Of a stretch of DNA of 64,000 nt, positions 16,148 to 24,943 are shown in pieces. Origin of the DNA: Spirosoma lacussanchae (lineage in GTDB: Bacteria > Bacteroidota > Bacteroidia > Cytophagales > Spirosomataceae); contig NZ_SWJG01000002.1 of NCBI RefSeq assembly GCF_005870035.1, forward strand, positions 1-64,000, in the 5' to 3' direction. The position numbers were made by a program, and so were the translations under genes. Under the pieces are notes generated by a model. It saw only the letters and a list, made by a program, of their open reading frames with translations, was not told where the DNA came from and did no database searches. Within the stretch, counting starts at the first letter, position 1. The number at the start of each line of letters is the position of its first letter.

Positions 16148-18247
16148 ATGAACTATAGTATCGTTTGCTTTTTGCTGATGAGTCTGATGGCTACGGCCCA
16201 ACCGACCACGTATAAGACGGTAAAGACAGGTAATTCTGCCGCTTCGACCGTCGAGATTTTATGGGATACGGCGGGCGTGCCTCACGTATATGGGCAAACG
16301 GTAGAAGCCATGTATTATGGCTTTGGCTACGCCCAAATGGAGAATCACGCCAACCTGCTGCTTCGGCTCTACGGTCAGGCCAGAGGGCGGGCTGCCGAGT
16401 ATTGGGGACCTTCTTTTCTAGATTCGGATAAGATCGTGACCTTATTTGGTGTCGCTGAACAAGCGAAGAAACACTATACCCAACAGCCAAGCGATTATAA
16501 GCCCTGTCTGGACAGTTTCGTCAGGGGTTTAAATGCCTACGCCAAAGCGCACCCTGAAGCTATCGGGGACGAGTTCAAACAAGTGTTACCCATAACGCCC
16601 CAGGATGTCCTGGCGCATATTACTCGCGTGATTTGTCTGGAATTTATCGGCGGATCAGAAGCGGGAGCAGCCCGGGTCATGCTGCCCGGTTCAAACGCCT
16701 ACGCCATTGCCCCCATTAAGTCAGCCTCAAAGAAAGCGATGCTGATGGCCAATCCGCACCTGCCCTGGGAAAACTTCTTTCTGTTTTTTGAAGCACATCT
16801 GAACGGCCCTGCTTTTATGGCCTACGGAGCATCCCTAGTGGGTCAACCCGTGCTCAACATTGCCTTTAATGAGCAGCTTGGTTGGACACATACCGTCAAT
16901 ACCATCGATGCGGCAGACCGGTATGCGCTCACGTTGCAGGATGATGGCTATAGGCTGGACGGTTCGAAACAAGCCTTTGAAACAAAAGTCGTTACGCTCC
17001 AGGTCCGCCAACCCGATGGACAACTCAAGCCGCAGTCGATTACCTACCGCTACAGCCAGCATGGGCCGGTCATGCAGACCAAAGATGGGAAAACATATGC
17101 CTTCCGATTTGCTGGGCTAACGAATCCGGGCATTGCTGCCCAGCATCATGCAATGGCTAAAGCGAAAAATCTGGCGGACTTTGAAACGGCTGTTCAGCGC
17201 ATGCAGCTGCCCATGTTTAACATCATTTATGCTGATAAGACTGGAAACATTCTGTATTTGTTTAATGGGAATGTTCCTGTCCGTAGTGAAGGTGACTGGC
17301 CTTTCTGGCAGGGAGCTATCGACGGGGCTAGCTCGAAATACATCTGGACGAAAACACATCCCTATCAAGATCTACCCCGCGTTTTAAACCCAGCATCCGG
17401 TTTTGTACAGAATGCCAACGATGCCCCCTGGAGCTGCACGTTTCCTAGTGTAGTAAATCCAGGGCCCTTTCCCTCATATATGTCGCCAGTGATTCCCTTA
17501 CGGCTCCGCCCCCAGCGGTCAATTAATTTAGTGAAAGACGATGCAGCGATTAGCTTCGGGGAATTGGCGGGTTACAAACTGAACACGGGTCTGGAAGCCG
17601 CTGATCGATTCTTGGATGACCTACTGGCAGCCACGGAGCAATACCCTGATTCTTTAATCCAGCAGGCGGCTTCAGTATTGAAAGCTTGGGACAAAACGAC
17701 CAATGGGGATAGCCGGGGGGCTGTTTTATTTACGTCCTGGTTTGATCAGTTCAATCCGGGAATGGTTGCCATTGGCTGGGATGCTGGGCGTCCTGTCAGT
17801 ACACCCGATGGCTTAAAAGACCCTAAAAAAGCAGTTGACCTACTGCGTAATGCCGCCAATCAGGTACTTAAAAAATACGGCCGTTTGGATATTGCTTGGG
17901 GAGACATAAACCGATTCGGGCCAGCCGGAAAAGATTACCCAGCCAATGGTGGCTCCGAACAATATGGCATCTACCGAACCATTCATTTTGTCCCGGACCG
18001 CAGTCAACCACAAATCAATCGGGCTGTTGCTGGCGATACCTATGTCGCCATTACGGAGTTTGGTGAAAAGCCGCGAGCGCAGGTATCGCTCAGCTACGGA
18101 AATGCAAGTCAACCGGGTCATAAGCACAATGGTGATAGCTGGAAACGCATGTCTGAGAAAAAACTTCGGGAGGCCTTGCTCGAGAAGCCAGCTATCCTCC
18201 AGCAACTGGAGAGGCAGGAAACGCTACGGCTTACTCTAACCCCTTAA
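16148..18247 (+). CDS. Penicillin acylase / acyl-homoserine lactone acylase-like Ntn hydrolase (S45)
   Basis: This 699-residue secreted protein has a signal peptide (first about 18 residues, ending MATAQ). The alpha region holds VEILWDTAGVPHVYG and FGYAQMENHANLLLRLYGQARG. The predicted autocatalytic site is LPGSNAYAI with Ser182, which becomes the N-terminal nucleophile after cleavage of the Gly-Ser bond. The beta region contains MANPHLPW, LGWTHTVNTIDAADRY, YRYSQHGPV, FVQNANDAPW and a late GNASQPGHKHNGDSW. S45 enzymes hydrolyse amide bonds of beta-lactams, N-acyl homoserine lactones or related acylated compounds; which one applies cannot be read here. It is 78 bases after the permease and possibly shares its transcript. 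Confidence 0.88.
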   Translation: MNYSIVCFLLMSLMATAQPTTYKTVKTGNSAASTVEILWDTAGVPHVYGQTVEAMYYGFGYAQMENHANLLLRLYGQARGRAAEYWGPSFLDSDKIVTLFGVAEQAKKHYTQQPSDYKPCLDSFVRGLNAYAKAHPEAIGDEFKQVLPITPQDVLAHITRVICLEFIGGSEAGAARVMLPGSNAYAIAPIKSASKKAMLMANPHLPWENFFLFFEAHLNGPAFMAYGASLVGQPVLNIAFNEQLGWTHTVNTIDAADRYALTLQDDGYRLDGSKQAFETKVVTLQVRQPDGQLKPQSITYRYSQHGPVMQTKDGKTYAFRFAGLTNPGIAAQHHAMAKAKNLADFETAVQRMQLPMFNIIYADKTGNILYLFNGNVPVRSEGDWPFWQGAIDGASSKYIWTKTHPYQDLPRVLNPASGFVQNANDAPWSCTFPSVVNPGPFPSYMSPVIPLRLRPQRSINLVKDDAAISFGELAGYKLNTGLEAADRFLDDLLAATEQYPDSLIQQAASVLKAWDKTTNGDSRGAVLFTSWFDQFNPGMVAIGWDAGRPVSTPDGLKDPKKAVDLLRNAANQVLKKYGRLDIAWGDINRFGPAGKDYPANGGSEQYGIYRTIHFVPDRSQPQINRAVAGDTYVAITEFGEKPRAQVSLSYGNASQPGHKHNGDSWKRMSEKKLREALLEKPAILQQLERQETLRLTLTP

Positions 18248-18363
18248 TTGGTCTAAACCGGCTCGGTAGGCTGTCTGGAATGATCATGAGTCCGGAAATG
18301 CAGCTTGAAACCTAGTGTACGCTAAGTTCTGGTCACGGATACGATTGCTGTAGAAATCTGTTT

Positions 18364-19446
18364 ATGAAACCACTCATAGTTCTTCGGTACATGCTGCTTA
18401 GTCTGCTGGCACAACAGGCATGGGCTCAGTCAGGATTGAGAGGTGATTACTACGTCGGAACAAATTTTGAGCAGAAAGCTTTCTCCCGAATCGATCCAGC
18501 GATCAGTTTCAACTGGGACAAACGGAGTCCGGGAGAGGGTCTTTCCCGCTCCTACTATTCGATTCGCTGGACGGGTAAACTGCTGGCTCCCACGACGGGG
18601 GAGTATGAGTTTTTTGCGAAAGTGAATGATGGCATCCGGGTTTGGGTGGGCAACAAGCTCGTGCTGGATTCCTGGCAGCTAAACGCCTATAAACGTTATA
18701 ATGGTACCATCGCGCTGAAAGCCGGCCAGTATTACGATCTGCGGGTTGATTATTTCAATGCCATCGAATGGGGCGAAATTTACCTCTACTGGAAGCCCCC
18801 GCCAACGCCCCAATCCACCCTGAATCCGTTCGTCGAGAGTGGAGAATTCATACCCGCGCAGTATTTTTTTCAAAAAGCTCCCCTACTGAGGGAAGCTCCT
18901 AAAGGGGTAACTACACCCATTACCAAGCCACCAGCCGTTGTGTCAACGCTGGCTAAACCGACACTACTCAAAAAACGAAAGACCGCTGAGACGAAGCTAA
19001 TCCCGGCACCAGTACCCCCGAGAGTCATAACGGCTACTGATTCATTAACCGCCGTATCTTTGCCCATCCGTCGTGTGGATGCCGAACCGCAACCGGCTAT
19101 CAGCATCGGCGTTGCCTTTATTTTACAGACGGTGCAGTTTGAACAAAGTAGCTACGTATTGCTGACTGAGGCATCGATGGAATTAACCCAGCTGGTTCAA
19201 GCCCTGAACGACAATCCGCACTGGCACATCCACATTGCCGGCCACACGGACAATGTGGGTGATCCCCGGCTGAATTGGGCCTTATCCGAGCAGCGGGCGA
19301 AAGTGGTAGCAACGTACCTGATCCGGCGAGGGGTCGCTGATGAACGGATAACCACCGAAGGGTTTGGCAGTACCCAGCCGCTCGGCGACAACATGACCGA
19401 AGGCGAGCGGAGCAAAAACCGACGGGTCGTGATTACCATTCGTTGA
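18364..19446 (+). CDS. Secreted PA14-OmpA domain protein
   Basis: This 360-residue protein has a signal peptide ending WAQS. Residues about 20-150 form a PA14 domain (GLRGDYYVGTNFEQKAF, SIRWTGKLLAPTTGEYEF, VWVGNKLVLDSW, YYDLRVDYFN), a carbohydrate- or glycan-binding beta-barrel module. A Pro/Thr/Lys-rich linker (about 155-235) leads to an OmpA C-terminal domain (IAGHTDNVGDPRLNWALSEQRA, GFGSTQPLGDN, NRRVVITI) that binds peptidoglycan. The design suggests an envelope protein anchored to the cell wall that presents a sugar-binding domain. PA14-OmpA proteins occur in Cytophagales; the ligand is unknown. Confidence 0.88.
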   Translation: MKPLIVLRYMLLSLLAQQAWAQSGLRGDYYVGTNFEQKAFSRIDPAISFNWDKRSPGEGLSRSYYSIRWTGKLLAPTTGEYEFFAKVNDGIRVWVGNKLVLDSWQLNAYKRYNGTIALKAGQYYDLRVDYFNAIEWGEIYLYWKPPPTPQSTLNPFVESGEFIPAQYFFQKAPLLREAPKGVTTPITKPPAVVSTLAKPTLLKKRKTAETKLIPAPVPPRVITATDSLTAVSLPIRRVDAEPQPAISIGVAFILQTVQFEQSSYVLLTEASMELTQLVQALNDNPHWHIHIAGHTDNVGDPRLNWALSEQRAKVVATYLIRRGVADERITTEGFGSTQPLGDNMTEGERSKNRRVVITIR

Positions 19447-19641
19447 GTTAGATTTGCTCGTCTACGGAAGGATACCAATCGGAATCAATTCTTCCGGACT
19501 TGGATTGAGTCCAGTCCCTTTTTAATAGAAGAAGCAGTTCGTTTAATGATAGAAGTTGATTCACTAAACGCCCGATTGATTAGGCAGATACATCGATACC
19601 TCGTCATCTCCGGCACGAGCCTATTCATGTACGTTTCTTCG

Positions 19642-19667
19642 TCTCACGTGCGAGCCTTTTGTAAGAA
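19642..19667. repeat. Dispersed intergenic element, copy C
   Basis: The stretch begins tctcacgt, as at 4864, and ends ttttgtaagaa, similar to the end of copy A. It lies in the convergent gap between the PA14-OmpA gene and the MATE gene. The same gap also holds an imperfect 10-base inverted repeat at 19540-19549 and 19561-19570 (cgtttaatga / tcactaaacg). Confidence 0.3.
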
Positions 19668-19729
19668 TGGGACAAGTCGGTAGCTAATGCTATTAGTGAT
19701 TCGCTTTAGCCACCCGAGATTGTTTAGCC

Positions 19730-21097
19730 TTAAGCAGCGGGTAATAGAGTGCTTTCAGCGTAATACTTGCTTCGGTAATACAACGTGTACAGACTCACTA
19801 GCAGCAACGTTAGGATTTCGGCCAGGGAGCGTGATAGCCACACCCCGCTTAAGCCCAACCGATCAGGCAACACCCCTAGACAAAGGACGACCAGCACAAA
19901 ACCCTTCAAACAGTTGATCAAGATTGATAAAGTTGGTTTACCGGTGCTTTGCAAGTAAGCGGCCAAAAGATAGTTGGGGCCAGCGGCCAAGAACAGCAGA
20001 AAATACAAGCTCATCGCTTGGCTCGCCACTTGATGATACTGAGCTGATTGATCACCAGAAAATAAGGTGACGAGTTGATCCGGTACTAGAAAACCCAATG
20101 CTGCGATCAGTACACCCAATGCCAGCGTATAGAGTAAGGAAAAGCGAAGCGTTTCCAGGACCCGATGAGGCTGCCGAGCGCCAATATTGAAGGACATGAT
20201 GGGCAGGGCCGCAATCATAGCCGCTGTGAATAATCGTACGAGAATAAAGCTTAAATAATTGATTAAGCCGAAGGCGGCAATGGCCGTAGAACCATATTTA
20301 ATCAGCTTTTGATTGATGAGCAGCAGACCCGATGAGAAGGCAATTTCGGAGGCAAACGAAGGTAGACCTATCTTGATATAATCACGCCATTCATCGAGTC
20401 TAAGGCTGAAGCGAAACGATGGAATGCTGTAGTGGGTAGTGCCCTTAAGCATATAAACGAATAAGTAGATAGGGCCACAAACGAAAGCCATCGCGGTAGC
20501 CATTGATGCGCCTTCTACCCCTTTATGAAAGCCGACGATCAGTATCAAGTCCAGGACAACATTAACCCCAGCGGCCAGGATAGAGGCATTTCTAGATACT
20601 TTGGGGGCGTTGTCGGCGCGTACGAAGTTGCCCCATATCATGCCCAGAAAGAAGAAGGGTAGACTGATGAGTTGCCAGAAAGCGTAGTTGGCCGTGTTAC
20701 GGGCTAAAGCCGTATTGCCACTGCCAGCCAGGAATTGGGCTAGCGGTTTGGCTACCAGAGGAGCGGTTAAGGCCAGCATTCCCCCCAGCAGCAGGACCAA
20801 TGTGGTAGCGAACTGAAATACCTGTTGTGCTTTTTGGTAGTTAGCGGCTCCCAAGCTTTTTCCAATCAGCACCCCCCCGCCGATCATGATGGGTAGGGTT
20901 AGGGAGACGAGTACAATAATGACGGGACCGTAGAGCCCAACCGCGGCTAATCCTTCCTTGCCTACTTGTTGGCCTATGATAATACCGTTGATGACCTGAT
21001 GAGCCGTCGAGGAGAGCATACTAATCAGCGCCGGCCCATAATACTGAAAAAACAGGGCCTTGATTGGGGCCCGGCCTAATGGATTGGTCGTGGACAT
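19730..21097 (-). CDS. MATE-family multidrug/cation antiporter
   Basis: This 455-residue integral membrane protein has about twelve hydrophobic helices. The N-terminal half contains MLSSTAHQVINGIIIGQQVG and IMIGGGVLIGKSLGA; the second half contains GLPSFASEIAFSSGLLLINQ, FTAAMIAALPIMSFNIGA and SGVWLSRSLAEI. The MatE domain repeats fit the Na+- or H+-coupled exporters that move cationic drugs or metabolites out of the cell. The length is normal. It is convergent with the PA14-OmpA gene and upstream of nothing obvious, so it is probably a single gene. Confidence 0.9.
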   Translation of the reverse strand: MSTTNPLGRAPIKALFFQYYGPALISMLSSTAHQVINGIIIGQQVGKEGLAAVGLYGPVIIVLVSLTLPIMIGGGVLIGKSLGAANYQKAQQVFQFATTLVLLLGGMLALTAPLVAKPLAQFLAGSGNTALARNTANYAFWQLISLPFFFLGMIWGNFVRADNAPKVSRNASILAAGVNVVLDLILIVGFHKGVEGASMATAMAFVCGPIYLFVYMLKGTTHYSIPSFRFSLRLDEWRDYIKIGLPSFASEIAFSSGLLLINQKLIKYGSTAIAAFGLINYLSFILVRLFTAAMIAALPIMSFNIGARQPHRVLETLRFSLLYTLALGVLIAALGFLVPDQLVTLFSGDQSAQYHQVASQAMSLYFLLFLAAGPNYLLAAYLQSTGKPTLSILINCLKGFVLVVLCLGVLPDRLGLSGVWLSRSLAEILTLLLVSLYTLYYRSKYYAESTLLPAA

Positions 21098-21278
21098 GAG
21101 CGGGATTTCAGGAGGGGGAGCGAAAGTATGTTTTTAGCTACCCAAATGCAACTGAGCCCCGTATCCCATTAAATGATACAAAAGAACAATATAGACTGTA
21201 TCGACAAACCGTTACGGCTCTAAAAGCCTCTTACTAAACGCCAGAATGCCGAAGCCTATATGCGGAATAGATTCTTCG

Positions 21279-21304
21279 TCTCAATTAGGAGTGATTCGTG
21301 AGAC
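21279..21304. repeat. Dispersed intergenic element, copy B
   Basis: Seven-base arms cgtctca (21277-21283) and tgagacg (21299-21305) form a perfect inverted repeat around a 15-base loop. The segment gagtgattcgtgagac matches gagtgatttgtaagac of copy A at 14 of 16 positions. It lies about 180 bases upstream of the MATE start. Confidence 0.35.
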
Positions 21305-21378
21305 GGTGAAGTTTTTAGTTGCTGAGCTTAACGCTGCTATAATGAAGTCTACTAATAAGGGCCTGATTACTCAACCTT

Positions 21379-21918
21379 TTAATACCGTATCCCCAAAAAC
21401 TTGGCTACCCAACCCAGCGCTTTGATGGCCCCATCCGGCGGATTTTTAGCAATAATTTCGGCTCGATACTTATTCATCAGCACACTCATATAGAGCATCG
21501 TTCGTAGATTCATCCGAAAACGGTTTCGACGCTGGTCGGTAAGCTTGTCAAGTACTTTACAGACATCCTCAAAATAGTTTTCCATTTTCAAGGCTGGCTG
21601 ATGGGTGTTTAAGACGCGTACTACCTTATCGGTCGGGTTGCGGAAACAGTGGGTTACCCCCTTGGGAACCGAGAGTTGATCCCCCTCTCTGGCGGCAATC
21701 CACCGATCATGGATATAGAATTCCATATCTCCCTCCAGCACCTCATAGGTTTCAATGGCATCGGGGTGGGCATGCACTAAGGGGTCCTTCATGTTACAAC
21801 CCGGCAACAATTCCCAGTGAAGGTTTAAAGACTTACCCAAGGTGTCAGCACTGGCTTGTAGGACGGTGAACTTCATACCGACGGGAGTCATATCCAGGAG
21901 TTGCCCTTTAGTAGCCAT
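21379..21918 (-). CDS. Cupin-domain protein
   Basis: This protein of about 179 residues starts at the ATG at 21918; a TTG at 21930 is less likely. The cupin barrel is at residues about 20-115: HAHPDAIETYEVLEGDMEFYI gives cupin motif 1 with two metal-ligand histidines and a Glu, and VPKGVTHCFRNPTDKVVRVL gives motif 2 with a third histidine. The C-terminal helical region (FEDVCKVLDKLTDQRRNRFR, MLYMSVLMNKYRAEI) is seen in uncharacterised small cupins. It may be a metal-dependent small-molecule enzyme or a binding protein. No operon partner is present. Confidence 0.8.
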   Translation of the reverse strand: MATKGQLLDMTPVGMKFTVLQASADTLGKSLNLHWELLPGCNMKDPLVHAHPDAIETYEVLEGDMEFYIHDRWIAAREGDQLSVPKGVTHCFRNPTDKVVRVLNTHQPALKMENYFEDVCKVLDKLTDQRRNRFRMNLRTMLYMSVLMNKYRAEIIAKNPPDGAIKALGWVAKFLGIRY

Positions 21919-22223
21919 GCTGATAGTCAACGATTTGTACTTGTGAAAATAAGCGACGATTGGTTAAAAAGCCAGTTGGTTCCACGCCATCAATAATCTT
22001 GCAAAGCACCCTAGCTTACCATCACTTAAATCGTCTTTTCAAGGAACAACCGCCAACTTATTTTGATCATATCAATTATAGCTGGGCTCAAACTCAGATT
22101 CCTATCCCAGGAATCAACATATAGTTCTCAGCGATTCTCTGAGTTCAGGCGACAAATCGTTACCTTAATTTTGACGTTATATAAGTGCATTTAGGTGAAG
22201 CCATACCATCTAACAATTCAAAA

Positions 22224-22275
22224 AACAGTGTTACACAGGTAAAGTCAATACTCTCTTTGCCTGTGTAACACTGTT
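22224..22275. terminator. Long perfect-type hairpin, possible minus-strand terminator
   Basis: Arms at 22224-22244 and 22255-22275 pair over 21 bases with a single G-T wobble around a 10-base loop; the core is acagtgttacacagg. On the minus strand the stem is followed by TTTTTT (complement of 22219-22225), as in an intrinsic terminator. However, no minus-strand gene lies upstream to be terminated. It may instead mark a small untranslated RNA or a miniature mobile element. Confidence 0.45.
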
Positions 22276-22333
22276 GTAAAAAAACCACTGTCAAGCATAA
22301 GTCTGGCTTACACTCTCCCGCATCGGCGGCCGT

Positions 22334-22361
22334 CCGCTGCCGCGACCGCCCGCGGCAGCGG
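22334..22361. repeat. G+C-rich perfect palindrome
   Basis: Arms ccgctgccgcg (22334-22344) and cgcggcagcgg (22351-22361) are exact reverse complements around accgcc. No T-tail follows. The position, about 300 bases before guaB, would allow a leader-RNA role only if transcription began further upstream than the -7 element suggests. Confidence 0.5.
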
Positions 22362-22621
22362 TCCGATCTCGATATACTGTCGTTACGCGATCGGGCAAGG
22401 CCTTACGAGTCAACTAGGCAAAAAAATACTTATACGTAATCAAATACGGCACTACACAATCCCGAGGTTCGGTAGACTCCATTTTCCGATGCCGTACAGT
22501 CAATACCCCATTGCTCCCGTAGTCGGTTTGTCTACTGTCCAGTATAAACCTGTCAAAATCAGTACTTGCGTTTAATCTCGTGAATTATTGCCCGTTTAGC
22601 CGAACGCATTGAAAAAATCCG

Positions 22622-22629
22622 TAGTTTTG
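22622..22629 (+). promoter_or_regulatory. Candidate -7 element for guaB
   Basis: tagttttg fits TAnnTTTG and ends 31 bases before the guaB ATG, a normal distance. No clear TTG lies at the expected -33 spacing. Confidence 0.3.
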
Positions 22630-22660
22630 TCTGGCAAATAACACCACCTGCTTATTTGCC

Positions 22661-24133
22661 ATGAGCTTAGACTCCAGTAAGTTTCTTTACGAAGCTCTCA
22701 CCTACGACGACGTTCTGCTTTTACCTGCCTATTCGGAGGTTCTACCGCGCGATACGACGACCGTCACCCAGCTTACCCGCAACATCCAGCTCAACATTCC
22801 GCTCATCTCGGCGGCTATGGACACGGTTACTGAATCGTCGCTGGCGATTGCGATGGCCCAGGAAGGCGGCATTGGCATCATCCACAAAAACATGAGCGTA
22901 GAGGCTCAGGCCGACCAGGTACGGAAGGTGAAACGCTCCGAAAGCGGTATGATCATTGACCCGATCACCCTGCCCGAAAGCGCCACCCTGGCCGATGCCC
23001 ACAAAATCATGCGTGAGTTCAAAATCGGTGGCATACCGGTTGTTGACGAAGCGGGCAAACTGGTCGGTATCCTGACCAACCGCGATCTGCGGTTTCAGCG
23101 TAACCTGGCCCGGCCCGTTACCGAAATCATGACACGGCAGAACCTGATTACGGCTAAAGCCGGACTCTCGCTCGAAGACGCCGAGAGCATTTTACAGGAA
23201 TACAAAATTGAAAAGCTGCCCATCGTCAACGAAGATTACAAACTCGTTGGCCTCATTACGTACAAAGACATCCTGAAGCGAAAAAGCCACCCTAACGCCT
23301 GCAAAGACAGTCTGGGGCGCCTGCGCGTCGGCGCTGCCGTTGGCGTAACCCCCGACCTGACCCGGCGCATCGAAGCGCTCGTGAAGGCGGGCGTCGACGT
23401 GATCAGCGTCGATACGGCCCACGGTCACTCGAAAGGTGTGCTCGATGCCGTACGCAATATCAAGCTGCAGTTCCCCAACCTGGAAGTTATTGCCGGCAAC
23501 GTAGCCACCGGCGAAGGGGCGAAAGCCCTGGCCGACGCAGGGGCCGATGCCGTTAAAGTAGGCGTAGGACCCGGTAGTATCTGCACCACCCGCATCATTG
23601 CCGGTATTGGGATGCCCCAGCTGACGGCCGTTTACGAATCGGCCAAGGCGCTGCAGGGCACGGGCGTTCCGGTCATTGCCGACGGGGGAATCCGTTTCTC
23701 GGGCGACATCACCAAGGCGCTGGCAGGCGGTGCCAGCACGGTCATGATCGGCTCGCTGCTGGCCGGTACCGAAGAGGCTCCCGGCGAGGTAGTGCTTTAC
23801 GAAGGACGCCGGTTCAAAACCTACCGGGGCATGGGGTCGGTAGAGGCCATGGAAGATGGCTCAAAGGACCGCTACTTCCAGGATGCCGAAGACGACATCA
23901 AGAAACTCGTACCCGAAGGCATTGTAGGCCGCGTACCGTTCAAAGGCAAGGTAGCCGAGATCATCTATCAGATGGTGGGTGGCCTGAAAGCCGGTATGGG
24001 CTACTGCGGAGCCAAGGACATTCCGGCGCTCCAGCAGGCCAAATTCGTGAAGATTACGACCGCAGGATCGCGCGAAAGCCATCCGCACGATATCCAGATT
24101 CAGAAAGAAGCGCCGAACTATTCGTCGCGGTAA
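22661..24133 (+). CDS. guaB: Inosine-5'-monophosphate dehydrogenase
   Basis: This 490-residue protein oxidises IMP to XMP with NAD+, the committed step to GMP. The barrel begins [15 protein letters not shown]. Two CBS domains (about 95-205) are inserted in the usual place and sense nucleotides. The catalytic loop is [10 protein letters not shown] with Cys308. [21 protein letters not shown] and [15 protein letters not shown] bind phosphate. The mobile flap is [10 protein letters not shown]. The C-terminus has [11 protein letters not shown]. Length and motifs are complete. It stands alone, 78 bases before the convergent phosphoesterase. Confidence 0.98.
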   Translation: MSLDSSKFLYEALTYDDVLLLPAYSEVLPRDTTTVTQLTRNIQLNIPLISAAMDTVTESSLAIAMAQEGGIGIIHKNMSVEAQADQVRKVKRSESGMIIDPITLPESATLADAHKIMREFKIGGIPVVDEAGKLVGILTNRDLRFQRNLARPVTEIMTRQNLITAKAGLSLEDAESILQEYKIEKLPIVNEDYKLVGLITYKDILKRKSHPNACKDSLGRLRVGAAVGVTPDLTRRIEALVKAGVDVISVDTAHGHSKGVLDAVRNIKLQFPNLEVIAGNVATGEGAKALADAGADAVKVGVGPGSICTTRIIAGIGMPQLTAVYESAKALQGTGVPVIADGGIRFSGDITKALAGGASTVMIGSLLAGTEEAPGEVVLYEGRRFKTYRGMGSVEAMEDGSKDRYFQDAEDDIKKLVPEGIVGRVPFKGKVAEIIYQMVGGLKAGMGYCGAKDIPALQQAKFVKITTAGSRESHPHDIQIQKEAPNYSSR

Positions 24134-24208
24134 TCGCCTGTTCTACCCGGCCGCTGGCAGGACCGTTTTGCGCAAAAGCACGACGCGGCCCCGTCAGCGG
24201 CCGGTTGT

Positions 24209-24943
24209 TTAGCCAATATAATGCACAGTGCTGGTGGTGCCATGGGTATCGAGGTTGATCTCGCGAACACCTACTCGGTAATGATCAACGGCGAAACCGT
24301 CGCTGTCCTGCTTCATCTGGTAATAGGTAGACGGCGATAAGAGCGTCAGCAGGTTACCCCGCTGTACGACTTTGTCGACATGATAATGGCCGCACACAAC
24401 CGTAACGTGGCAAGGAAGTTCACGCACCAGCGACAGAAACTGCTCAGTCTGTAAAAACGGGTGATGCGCGTCCATGAACGCTACGTCGGCGGGCAGGGGC
24501 GGGTGATGCATGAATACCAGCACGTTGTTATCACGCAGGGCCAGCAGGTACTCCCGCAGCCAGGCCCACTGCTTAGCCGAAAACTGGCCTTTCGATGAAT
24601 CCAGAAACAGGGCCGGGTGCCCTTCCAGCGGCAGCGCGTAGTAGAGTTCGGACCCGGTCAGAAAATTGGACCGGCCAAATACCTCTGCCATCAGCACCGA
24701 ATCGTCATGGTTACCCGAAATGATATAATGCGGAAACGGTAAACCGCTGAGCAATTCTTTCACCCAGGTGTAGGTCTCCCGATCACCGGCCTGGTAACAG
24801 ATGTCTCCGCCGATAACCAGTCCGTTGGGACGTATGTGTTCCAGATGAGCCAGGGCCTGTAAGAAGTTCTGCCGAACGTCGACACCCATTGGTTTTTCGC
24901 CCTCGGCACCAATATGCGGGTCAGTAATAAAGGCAATACGCAT
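24209..24943 (-). CDS. Calcineurin-like metallophosphoesterase
   Basis: This 244-residue protein has the full metallophosphoesterase motif set: DPHIG (metal ligands Asp and His), GGDICYQAGDRET, GNHDD, MHHPPLP and CGHYHVDK. It belongs to the small CpdA-like group, which acts on cyclic nucleotides or other phosphodiesters. The substrate is not determined by sequence. Its ATG overlaps the mazG stop by one base (TGATG), so the two are translationally coupled, which may point to a nucleotide-housekeeping role. Confidence 0.9.
   Translation of the reverse strand: MRIAFITDPHIGAEGEKPMGVDVRQNFLQALAHLEHIRPNGLVIGGDICYQAGDRETYTWVKELLSGLPFPHYIISGNHDDSVLMAEVFGRSNFLTGSELYYALPLEGHPALFLDSSKGQFSAKQWAWLREYLLALRDNNVLVFMHHPPLPADVAFMDAHHPFLQTEQFLSLVRELPCHVTVVCGHYHVDKVVQRGNLLTLLSPSTYYQMKQDSDGFAVDHYRVGVREINLDTHGTTSTVHYIG

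Larger units (their letters stand above)
21919..22660. other. Gene-free boundary region with two hairpins
   Basis: No coding frame of plausible quality is seen. The left half is A+T-rich like the genes before it; from about 22310 the sequence becomes G+C-rich like the core genes after it. It contains a long-arm hairpin at 22224-22275, a G+C palindrome at 22334-22361 and a -7-like element just before guaB. I found no tRNA, integrase or known riboswitch shape in it. Confidence 0.5.

Noticed and set aside
22276..22660. Purine riboswitch or leader regulating guaB
   Set aside because: No purine-aptamer layout was recognised, and the -7 element lies after the G+C palindrome.
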